Shown here one piece after another: positions 26,431 through 33,343 of a stretch of DNA of 64,000 nucleotides; positions within the stretch are counted from its first letter, which is position 1; the number at the start of each line of letters is the position of its first letter. Source of the stretch: UBA4363 sp002393965 (GTDB lineage Bacteria; Bacteroidota; Bacteroidia; Bacteroidales; Paludibacteraceae); contig CAMNLA010000052.1 of NCBI GenBank assembly GCA_946542925.1, forward strand, positions 1-64,000. The letters are read 5' to 3'. Both the position numbers and the translations under genes were made by a program. Below the pieces are notes generated by a model that ran no database searches, had not been told where the DNA came from, and saw only the letters and a list, made by a program, of their open reading frames with translations.

Positions 26431-27201
26431 TTATCCTAAGAAGGCGGTCAGCGGACTGCTCGCCTCGGCAGTGTCGGACACACCTCCCAGACCGGCTTCA
26501 TATGCCCTACGGCCGGCAACGACCGCCTCTTTGAATGCGGTCGCCATCTCTTCCGGATTCCCCGCTACTGCAATGGCGGTATTTACCAATACCGCGTCCG
26601 CACCCATTTCCAGCGCCTCGGCAGCATGGGAAGGCGCTCCGATTCCGGCATCTACCACCACCGGTACATGCGACTCTTCAATGATGATCTGCAGGAAGTC
26701 ACGCATCCGCAGTCCCTTGTTCGTACCGATAGGGGCAGCCAACGGCATGACCGTAGCAGCACCCGCCTCGGCAAGGCGCTTACACAGTACCGGATCGGCT
26801 TGACAATACGGCAGGACGATGAATCCCAGCTTCACGAGTTCTTCCGTGGCTTTCAGGGTTTCCATCGAGTCCGGAAGGAGGTAACGGGGATCTGGATGGA
26901 TCTCCAGTTTCAGCCAGTTCGTTCCGAATACCTCACGCGAGAGCTGAGCCGCCAGGATGGCTTCTTCTGCCGAACGGACACCAGAGGTGTTCGGCAACAG
27001 GTTGATGTCTTTCGATTTGATGTGGTTCAACATGTCGTCCGTGGCGCTGTGACCCGTGTCAATGCGCTTCATGGCTACCGTCACCATCTCCGTTCCCGAT
27101 GCGACGATGGCTTTCTTCATCAGGTCGTTCGATGCGAATTTCCCCGTTCCGAGAAACAGGCGCGAACTGAATTCCTTACCTCCAATGACAAGTTTTTTCA
27201 T
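26431..27201 (-). CDS. thiG: Thiazole synthase ThiG
   Basis: 256 residues, TIM barrel. It forms the thiazole phosphate from deoxyxylulose phosphate, dehydroglycine and ThiS thiocarboxylate. Motifs: N-terminal FSSRLFLGTGKF, the Schiff-base lysine region KLEIHPDPRYLLPD, and DAGIGAPSHAAEALEMGADAVLVNTAIA. It follows thiE after 40 bases. Confidence 0.96.
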   Translation of the reverse strand: MKKLVIGGKEFSSRLFLGTGKFASNDLMKKAIVASGTEMVTVAMKRIDTGHSATDDMLNHIKSKDINLLPNTSGVRSAEEAILAAQLSREVFGTNWLKLEIHPDPRYLLPDSMETLKATEELVKLGFIVLPYCQADPVLCKRLAEAGAATVMPLAAPIGTNKGLRMRDFLQIIIEESHVPVVVDAGIGAPSHAAEALEMGADAVLVNTAIAVAGNPEEMATAFKEAVVAGRRAYEAGLGGVSDTAEASSPLTAFLG

Positions 27202-27241
27202 GACTCTTTCTTATTGATGTTTTTATGATTTGTCTTTTGTA

Positions 27242-27895
27242 TTAATAGGGTATCTTTTCTAATTGCTCCAATATCTCTCGGGTCTTCCCCACCGGGTCCG
27301 ATGCATTTAGGATCTCACCCGAGATGGCAACTCCGTCCATTCCCGTCCGCATAATCGGACGAATGTCCGAGACGGTGATGCCGCCGATGGCGACCTTCGC
27401 CAACGTACTGCCTGCCTCCCAACACTCTCGGTGGATTCGCTCATACCCCTCCAAACCGAGCACCGTGTTCAGTTTCTCTTTGGTCGTGGTGTGACGGAAC
27501 GGACCTACTCCCGCATAATCAGCCCAGTTGTACTGCGCTTCGGCTATCTCCTCCTGACTGTGACACGTCACGCCGATGATGCAGTCGTTTCCCAACAGGT
27601 CTCTCGCATCCTCCGGTTTCATGTCGTCCTTGCCCAGGTGGACTCCGTCTGCCCGTAACTCGTAACAGATTTCCACACGGTCGTCGATGATCAACATCGC
27701 TCCGTGTTCCTTACACTCCTTGCGCAGGATCCGTCCAACCTCTATCATCTCTTTCCGCTTGGCATGCTTCATCCTTAACTGAATCCAACGGCATCCGCCA
27801 GCCAAAGCGGCACGCGCACCGTCCAGATACGTCATCCGCTCATTCTCATGCGTGATATACTGGAATCGAAATACGTCGTATGGTACCTTTATCAT
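27242..27895 (-). CDS. thiE: Thiamin phosphate synthase ThiE
   Basis: 217 residues. It joins hydroxymethylpyrimidine diphosphate and thiazole phosphate. All expected motifs are present: IQLRMKHA, the Mg-binding IIDDRVEIC and GVHLGKDDM, GVTCHS, the pyrophosphate loop GPFRHTTTK, and AIGGIT. This is the canonical synthase, in contrast to the tenI-like gene at the operon end. The distance from thiS (119 bases) is unusually long for this operon and is filled by a purine-rich tract on the mRNA strand. Confidence 0.93.
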   Translation of the reverse strand: MIKVPYDVFRFQYITHENERMTYLDGARAALAGGCRWIQLRMKHAKRKEMIEVGRILRKECKEHGAMLIIDDRVEICYELRADGVHLGKDDMKPEDARDLLGNDCIIGVTCHSQEEIAEAQYNWADYAGVGPFRHTTTKEKLNTVLGLEGYERIHRECWEAGSTLAKVAIGGITVSDIRPIMRTGMDGVAISGEILNASDPVGKTREILEQLEKIPY

Positions 27896-27945
27896 CTTTC
27901 TCCTGTTTTTCTGTTTCTTGTCTTTCTTCCTTATATGTCTCGACT

Positions 27946-28014
27946 TTCCTCCCTCTTTCCTCCCTCTTTCCTTCTCTTCTCTTCTCTTCTCTTTCCCTTC
28001 TCTCTCCTCTCCTT
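27946..28014. repeat. Homopyrimidine/homopurine tract between thiS and thiE
   Basis: About 70 bases of nearly pure C/T on the plus strand, including CTTCT repeats (CTTCTCTTCTCTTCTCTT). The thi mRNA is purine-only here (GAGAAG-type repeats). It can adopt H-DNA and is prone to slippage; on the mRNA it resembles repeated Shine-Dalgarno sequence. No gene is encoded. Confidence 0.85.
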
Positions 28015-28215
28015 TTAACCTCCGTAGGCGGCATTGACAATCAGCACGGCATCGTTCTCTTTCAACTCCGTATCCACCCAGTCCTTTCGCTGCACCAACT
28101 TACCGTTCACGGCAATGGCAACGCCGTTCTCTGGCAGATTCTGCGCCTTTGCCAGATCTCCCACCGTCTTTCCTGTTTCCACTTCTGTCTCTTTTTGATT
28201 GATGTAGATTTTCAT
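28015..28215 (-). CDS. thiS: Sulfur carrier protein ThiS
   Basis: 66 residues, ubiquitin-like fold, ending in the essential Gly-Gly (VNAAYGG), which is adenylated and thiocarboxylated to deliver sulfur to ThiG. NGVAIAVNGKLVQRKDWVDTEL and DAVLIVNAAYGG match the family. It is the first gene of the thi operon, downstream of the TPP riboswitch and terminator. The E1-like activating enzyme ThiF is not encoded in this operon. Confidence 0.93.
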   Translation of the reverse strand: MKIYINQKETEVETGKTVGDLAKAQNLPENGVAIAVNGKLVQRKDWVDTELKENDAVLIVNAAYGG

Positions 28216-28327
28216 AGATTGCTGTATTTAATATTAATGTCTCATTATTTTTCGACTTTTCTTTTGACGTCACGCTCTCACTCTGACAGTGTCATGAGAG
28301 CGAACGGATTACCTTTCGATTCTTACA

Positions 28328-28363
28328 CAAAAAAAAAGAATCCTGCGAATATCATTCGCAGGA
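28328..28363 (-). terminator. Riboswitch-linked intrinsic terminator in the thi leader
   Basis: On the minus strand a stem TCCTGCGAAT/ATTCGCAGGA (28363-28354 with 28350-28341) with a 3-base loop is followed by TTC and a run of 9 or more U. It lies about 60 bases downstream of the aptamer and 110 bases before thiS, so it would stop transcription when TPP is bound. Confidence 0.8.
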
Positions 28364-28423
28364 ATGCCGATGGGGAGCCACTGAATGGTGAAAAATAAAA
28401 ATCGGAATCAAAGATTCATTAAA

Positions 28424-28500
28424 TCCAATCCCTACGTCAGCATTACCTGTGTCAGGTTCAAGGGTATGTTCTCAGCCTCCCGTTCGGCACCCCTTTGGTA
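28424..28500 (-). promoter_or_regulatory. TPP riboswitch (THI element)
   Basis: Read on the minus strand: GGGGTGCC (28493-28486), CTGAGA (28475-28470), CCCTTGAACCTGA (28464-28452), GGTAATGCTGAC and GTAGGGA (to 28429). These are the conserved pieces of the TPP aptamer in correct order. It controls the thi operon that starts with thiS. Confidence 0.96.
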
Positions 28501-28507
28501 TTCGACA

Positions 28508-28515
28508 CAAAGATA
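28508..28515 (-). promoter_or_regulatory. -7 promoter box for the thi operon
   Basis: CAAAGATA on the plus strand is TATCTTTG on the minus strand, an exact TAnnTTTG match placed so that transcription begins just before the riboswitch. Confidence 0.75.
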
Positions 28516-29186
28516 AGGTACAATTCACTTTCCACACACACCGTCCATTCGCTTTTTTTCGTGATTTATACAGAATTTAACCCCATCCCTACTATCCATC
28601 CCCTCTCCCTTGTCATAATTCATGACCATTCTCTCTTAAATCAATATCATTTTCTAAGTAAGACAGAAAAATGTCTAAAATCACATGGAAAAAACTTTTG
28701 CAAAAATGCATCAGAATACTCAAATCAGCATAAAAATTGGGTCTTGGGTCAGATGACAAACTTGGAATCCAAAAAGGCTAAAGAAACTGGTAAAACCAAG
28801 AGATACCAGTAATGATGGCTGCACGAATCAATTATTTATAATACTTTTAGCAGGCGGTCGATAGCATTTGTTATTAATGAATATATCAATGTGTAGCGAA
28901 TCTAGCCATAGCGATTATGAATACTATGAGCCTAGGCACTATATAATTCAGATATAAAACTTACAGAAATTAAAAGCCCAATACAAGCGATCCAGAAGGA
29001 ACTACGTAAAGCTGTAGTTGCATATTTTCCATATTAAGGTTTATCAAGCAGATATTTTTCTGGGATCTCTTTTTTAGTCGCCGATTTGCTCCTTGTGTCA
29101 TTTTGTGCGATAAGACGCTTACGCTTAGCGCAGCTTTTTTGTCATCGTACGAAAAAATAACATGTCCCGAACGACAAGGTTTTTGC
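28516..29186. other. AT-rich intergenic region between thi operon and dxr
   Basis: About 670 bases without a gene I can support. A 105-codon open frame at 28495-28812 overlaps the thi promoter and riboswitch 5' end, has no family pattern and is rejected. No tRNA, riboswitch or clear terminator is visible. A TTACGCTTAGCG segment near 29116 is a weak inverted repeat. Confidence 0.5.
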
Positions 29187-29194
29187 TATCTTTG
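29187..29194 (+). promoter_or_regulatory. -7 promoter box immediately upstream of dxr
   Basis: TATCTTTG, an exact TAnnTTTG match. Only six bases separate it from the dxr ATG at 29201, so transcription should begin at or next to the start codon (leaderless mRNA). Confidence 0.6.
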
Positions 29195-29200
29195 TACAAT

Positions 29201-30358
29201 ATGAAGAAGAAAATCACAATTCTCGGCTCCACAGGCTCTATCGGGACACAGGCTCTCGACGTCATCGAACAGCATCCCGACGCTTTCGAGGCCTATGCTC
29301 TGACCGCTGGTCACAATGCCGACCTGCTGATCAGACAGGCTCGTAAGTACAACCCCGAATTCGTCGTCATAGCCGATAAGACGGAATACGAACACGTCAG
29401 AGAGGCACTCGCCAATCTGCCTATGAAGGTCTATGCCGGACCAGAAGCACTATGCGAGGTGGCTTCCCTGGACTGTGTCGATATCGTCCTGACGGCGATG
29501 GTCGGATTCGCCGGGCTGCGCCCTACTATCGCTGCTATCAAGGCACACAAGACCATCGCACTCGCCAACAAGGAAACGCTGGTCGTAGCGGGCGCACTCA
29601 TCACACAGCTCTGCTTGGAAAACCACGCTCCCATCATCCCCGTCGATTCCGAACACTCCGCCATCTTCCAATGCCTAATGGGGGCTCAGGAGAATGAAAT
29701 AGAGAAACTTATCATCACCGCTTCCGGAGGCCCGTTCCGGACGTTCACCTACGAACAGATGCGCTCGGTCACTCCTCAACAGGCACTCAACCACCCCAAC
29801 TGGCACATGGGAGCAAAAATCACAATCGACTCGGCAACAATGATGAATAAGGGTTTCGAGGTGACAGAGGCTCGATGGCTCTTCGACGTGACACACGACC
29901 GTATCCAGGTCGTCGTTCACCCTCAGTCAGTGATCCATTCTATGGTGCAGTTCATCGACGGGGCGGTCATGGCACAACTCGGCACTCCAGATATGCGACT
30001 GCCTATCCAATTGGCTTTCTCCTACCCGAATCGACTGAAATCAAACAACGAACGCCTCTCTTTCGATCATTACAATACCCTGACGTTTGAGAATCCCGAC
30101 CCAGAACGGTTCCCTTGCCTCCGACTGGCCTATGAGGCACTACGACGGGGTGGAACAGCATCCTGTCTCGTCAATGCTGCCAACGAAGTGGCAAACCAAG
30201 CCTTCCGCGACGGACGCATTCCATTCCTCGCTATTCCGGACATCATCGAACAGACAATGGAGAACGGAGCATTCACGACATCACCAGACCTCGACGATTA
30301 TTTCGAGTCCGATAAGGAAGCACGTATCAAGGCTACTGAACTGCTGGCTTCATACTGA
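29201..30358 (+). CDS. dxr: 1-deoxy-D-xylulose 5-phosphate reductoisomerase
   Basis: 385 residues from ATG 29201 (MKKKITILGSTGSIGTQALDVIEQHP). It makes methylerythritol phosphate, the first committed MEP-pathway step, using NADPH. Motifs are the nucleotide-binding GSTGSIG, LANKETLVVAG, the metal-site PVDSEHSAIFQCL, TASGGPFR, and MNKGFEVTEARWLF. The frame is open 13 codons upstream to 29162, but the -7 promoter box lies inside this stretch, so the shorter form is chosen. The usual dxr partner rseP does not follow. Confidence 0.95.
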   Translation: MKKKITILGSTGSIGTQALDVIEQHPDAFEAYALTAGHNADLLIRQARKYNPEFVVIADKTEYEHVREALANLPMKVYAGPEALCEVASLDCVDIVLTAMVGFAGLRPTIAAIKAHKTIALANKETLVVAGALITQLCLENHAPIIPVDSEHSAIFQCLMGAQENEIEKLIITASGGPFRTFTYEQMRSVTPQQALNHPNWHMGAKITIDSATMMNKGFEVTEARWLFDVTHDRIQVVVHPQSVIHSMVQFIDGAVMAQLGTPDMRLPIQLAFSYPNRLKSNNERLSFDHYNTLTFENPDPERFPCLRLAYEALRRGGTASCLVNAANEVANQAFRDGRIPFLAIPDIIEQTMENGAFTTSPDLDDYFESDKEARIKATELLASY

Positions 30359-30836
30359 AAGTTCTGCCCTACCATGCACTGGATGCGCGATCCCCTCCCA
30401 TCACCAGATAGGAAATCTATACGATCATCTTCAGGCATTACCGAAAACGATTTTCATCTCGACATGACCGTTTTCCATTCAACGGCGAAATGGTTCGTAT
30501 GCTCTCTCATATGAACGGATAATTAACAAAGAGGCGAATGTTCTCCTCTTTTGCTTCCTCCACCTTATACTTCCTCCCTTTTACAGTTTAGTCGGAGCTA
30601 TACTCTTACCATCATTCCCGCTGCGACTCACAACTTTCTACATTCTACATTCCCCTCATCCTCTCTTTGTCGCATTCTCCTTATCCATTACCCCTTATAA
30701 ACTGTCTCATTGCCCCTTTCTCCAGTCCCTTTTTCTTTGCCTTTTTCTATCTTTCTCCTTCCACCAGTACCCTCGCCTCTTTGACCTTTTCTACACCATC
30801 CTTTTTCTTCTTTTACCTTTTTATCCCCCAAAAATC
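30359..30836. other. Pyrimidine-rich gene-free region after dxr
   Basis: About 480 bases with no gene I can support. From about 30530 on, the plus strand is strongly C/T-rich. One 60-codon open frame inside is compositionally simple and rejected. No clean terminator hairpin for dxr or for the minus-strand HTH gene was found. Confidence 0.5.
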
Positions 30837-31562
30837 CTATTTTACGTAGTCATCAAAACTGTTGTCGTCATACAATAGGATGATGCGCTTTATCTTTTTA
30901 TTCTTACTCAATACACCGGAATAACGCACGGCTGCTTGCTGCGACGTCTCTTTAACGTCTTCTTCCTGTTCTCTTTCACGTTCACTGTCCCACTCTCCAT
31001 CCTTTTTTAATCCCCACTTACGAACCCTCTCTCCTTCAAGCTCACCGGTACGAGCTGATGACTCTCTTTTTTCATCTACGTTTTCTCTTTCAACAACACC
31101 CTCGAAAGACCTTGTTTCTTTTTGTTCGAAAATTCCACCTCTCATCGGTTCGTTGACTCCGGAAGATGTTCCGCTTATTTCATTATGTTCAATAATATCA
31201 AATGGCAATAACCCATCAACCTCTCCACGGATCACAACATCAGACTGTACCGAGTTCATCTCTTCCGTATTTATACTATGAGAAGGAGATTCAACCGTCT
31301 GATTCTGAGAATCCCATGCCGTTCCCTTCCCCAGAACTAACCACTCCAGATGGATGGAAGGAAAGGTAGTCGCAATCTTCATGATTAAGTCTAAACTCGG
31401 ACGATTCCTCCCCTTGAAGATATGAGAGAACTTCGTGGGATTTTCATTGATTCGCTTGGCAAATGCGGACTGAGTCAACCCGGTATCTTTAATCACTTGC
31501 TCGATTCGACTGACAATGCCACTCTGACTTGTTACATTTGTATTTTCTCCAATATTTTCCAT
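30837..31562 (-). CDS. XRE-type helix-turn-helix transcriptional regulator with disordered linker
   Basis: 241 residues. Residues ~15-75 form an XRE/Cro-type HTH domain (GIVSRIEQVIKDTGLTQSAFAKRINENPTKFSHIFKGRNRPSLDLIMKIATTFP), then WLVLGKGTAW. Residues ~90-215 are low-complexity and charged (E/R/S-rich). The C-terminal ~22 residues end in KKIKRIILLYDDNSFDDYVK, a short conserved tail seen on related Bacteroidota regulators. It is probably cytoplasmic and DNA-binding. A cluster of palindromic TTACATTTGTAA-like sites lies just upstream and at its 5' end, suggesting autoregulation. No neighbouring target gene is evident. Confidence 0.8.
   Translation of the reverse strand: MENIGENTNVTSQSGIVSRIEQVIKDTGLTQSAFAKRINENPTKFSHIFKGRNRPSLDLIMKIATTFPSIHLEWLVLGKGTAWDSQNQTVESPSHSINTEEMNSVQSDVVIRGEVDGLLPFDIIEHNEISGTSSGVNEPMRGGIFEQKETRSFEGVVERENVDEKRESSARTGELEGERVRKWGLKKDGEWDSEREREQEEDVKETSQQAAVRYSGVLSKNKKIKRIILLYDDNSFDDYVK
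31531..31544. promoter_or_regulatory. Operator-like site inside the 5' end of the HTH gene
   Basis: GTTACATTTGTATT, close to the palindrome ATTACA-TT-TGTAAT found twice at 32011 and 32037. It lies 18 to 31 bases inside the HTH coding region. Confidence 0.45.
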
Positions 31563-31585
31563 TTCTAATATCTCTTCATGACTAC

Positions 31586-31597
31586 TTGCAAATGTAA
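31586..31597 (-). promoter_or_regulatory. Operator-like site containing the HTH gene's -7 promoter box
   Basis: On the minus strand TTACATTTGCAA. Its inner eight bases TACATTTG (31596-31589) are a TAnnTTTG promoter box 26 bases before the HTH ATG at 31562. A repressor binding here would block the promoter directly. Confidence 0.5.
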
Positions 31598-32010
31598 ATA
31601 GTTTCCATCAAAATACAAAATTACATATCTAACATATAGAAATGTTACATTTTAAAGTCGATAATGATTATTTACTCTCTAAAATCATATATTTCACTTT
31701 ATCAAATTGAATTAAAATACTGAATAAGAATAACATAATAATGATTTTAACAAGAGGAGAAAGGAATTATAACAGAACTTAACACTATAGGTACTCTAAC
31801 AATATTGTATTACTTTAATATTAACAAATAAAATGCTGATTTACAGATTATAAAATATATAATATCACATAATTATTTAGGCTTTAACATTTCATTTACA
31901 CTATGTATAAATGTAAATATTTTAACTGGATCAGAAGACCTGGACAGTGATTATTGTATGTTAACTTTGTAAATATGAAAAACATTAAATTTATACGGGA
32001 ATAACATATA

Positions 32011-32050
32011 ATTACATTTGTAATCATACTAACGATATTACATTTGTAAT
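32011..32050. promoter_or_regulatory. Paired palindromic operator-like sites ATTACATTTGTAAT
   Basis: Two identical 14-base palindromes, 32011-32024 and 32037-32050, with starts 26 bases apart. Each is ATTACA, TT, TGTAAT, and each contains TACATTTG, a -7 box match on the plus strand. The 26-base spacing puts both on nearly the same helix face. Confidence 0.55.
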
Positions 32051-32090
32051 ATTATGAATTTTGTGCTATTATTGACGAACGTCCTTTCTT

Positions 32091-32430
32091 CATGTCTTCG
32101 GATGAGAATCTTTCCTATTCGTCCTCCCCCATCCTCTTCCATCTTTTTCTTCAATTCTGCTCTTCTGAAATACTTTACATAATTTATTGGTCAAAAAAGG
32201 TCGTAACTTTTATAATCTTTCAATCCCCCACAACAAATTCAATAGTTTTGTTAGTTTACCTGTATCCATGTTGTCAAAGTCATTTCTTAACCCTACATTA
32301 TACCCTCTACTCTCTCTACACCCTCTCAGTCCTTCTTATATCTCCTCTGTCTCCTTTCTCTCCCTCCTTTCGTCTCTCACTCCTTTCTTTCAAGTCGTTT
32401 CTCTCTAACCATACATTACAAGGATGATAT
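32091..32430. other. Pyrimidine-rich gene-free region
   Basis: About 340 bases, C/T-rich on the plus strand, especially 32310-32405. An open frame of 111 codons (32092-32427) is made of S/L/F-rich low-complexity sequence and is not supported. This is downstream sequence of the zinc-ribbon gene and upstream of the operator cluster. Confidence 0.5.
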
Positions 32431-32472
32431 AAAAAGAGAGCAGGAAACCATGTTTCCTGCTCTCTGAATTTT
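32431..32472. terminator. Terminator after the zinc-ribbon gene
   Basis: A 14-bp stem (32435-32448 with 32452-32465; AGAGAGCAGGAAAC) with a 3-base loop. A5 on the left supplies the U tract for the minus-strand transcript, and a T-rich stretch follows on the right. Confidence 0.85.
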
Positions 32473-32494
32473 TATTTTCTCAACCGCTACCCTC

Positions 32495-33337
32495 TTACTT
32501 GGCAGCCTTTTTCGTTGTTGTCTTCTTTGAAGCTGTCTTACGAGCCGTTTTCTTTGGTGCTACTTCCTCCTGCACTTCTTCCGATGGATTCTTTCCCAAT
32601 TCGGCATCAACCAGGATTCGACCACAATACTCACAGACGATGATCTTCTTTCTGGAACGGATATCCAACTGACGCTGAGCCGGTATCTTGTTGAAACAAC
32701 CACCACAGGCATCACGATCAATACCTACGACTGCTAAACCGTTACGGGCGTTCTTACGAATACGCTTGAATGCACTCAAAAGACGTGGCTCTATTGTCTC
32801 CTCTATCTTCTGCGCCTTGGCAATAAGCTTTTCTTCTTCCGCCTTCGTTTCTTTAATGATATTGTCCAACTCTTCCTGCTTCTGAGACAATACAGCAACC
32901 TTGTCTGCCTTCAACGCTTCAGCTTCATTGACCTCGGCTTGCTTATTCTCAATGGCATAGGTAAATTCCTTAATGCGCTTCTCTGCAAGCGTGTTCTCTA
33001 ATTGCTTGAACTCTATCTCTTTTGACAGACGGTCATACTCGCGGTTATTGCTGACATTGTTGAGTTGGGTATTGTACTTCTCAATCAAGTCATTGGCCTC
33101 ACTGATTTCTATCTTCTTGTTCTTAATCTCCTGATCGTTCTGACTGATCTCTGCCTTGTATTTCTCAATGCGAGTAGTCAGACCAGCAACCTCATCTTCG
33201 AGATCCTGCACCTCCAGAGGCAACTCACCGCGAAGGGTCTTGATTTTATCAATGCTCGTGGCAACTTCCTGCAATTCATGCAGCGCAAGCAGTTTTTCTT
33301 CTACAGTGATTTCCTTTTTGTCAGCCGCCTGTACCAT
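32495..33337 (-). CDS. Coiled-coil protein with C4-type zinc ribbon
   Basis: 280 residues. Residues ~10-185 form a long antiparallel coiled coil. A zinc ribbon follows with DACGGCFNKIPAQRQLDIRSRKKIIVCEYCGRILVD (two CxxC pairs). The last ~35 residues are Lys/Ala/Thr-rich (PKKTARKTASKKTTTKKAAK). This is the CT398/YbgI-associated zinc-ribbon family, often next to Nif3-like genes as here (6 bases from the Nif3-like stop). It is probably nucleic-acid-associated; function is not established. Confidence 0.88.
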   Translation of the reverse strand: MVQAADKKEITVEEKLLALHELQEVATSIDKIKTLRGELPLEVQDLEDEVAGLTTRIEKYKAEISQNDQEIKNKKIEISEANDLIEKYNTQLNNVSNNREYDRLSKEIEFKQLENTLAEKRIKEFTYAIENKQAEVNEAEALKADKVAVLSQKQEELDNIIKETKAEEEKLIAKAQKIEETIEPRLLSAFKRIRKNARNGLAVVGIDRDACGGCFNKIPAQRQLDIRSRKKIIVCEYCGRILVDAELGKNPSEEVQEEVAPKKTARKTASKKTTTKKAAK

Positions 33338-33343
33338 AGGTTC

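Larger units (their letters stand above)
31563..32090. other. Very AT-rich region upstream of the HTH gene
   Basis: About 530 bases, far more AT-rich than the rest of the window. It holds several TTACATTT-like half or full sites: TTACATTTTAAA at 31645, a TTTACATTTATA on the minus strand near 31909-31918, TTAACTTTGTAA at 31961, and two full palindromes at 32011 and 32037. No coding region is supported. Confidence 0.6.

Noticed and set aside
28495..28812. A 105-codon plus-strand frame after the riboswitch
   Set aside because: Starts inside the thi riboswitch/promoter region, low-complexity, no start-site support and no family resemblance.
32092..32427. A 111-codon plus-strand frame
   Set aside because: Its composition (S, L, F, P) follows from C/T-rich DNA. 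No ribosome site or recognisable domain, although it lies after two promoter-like palindromes; a start-site map could reopen the case.
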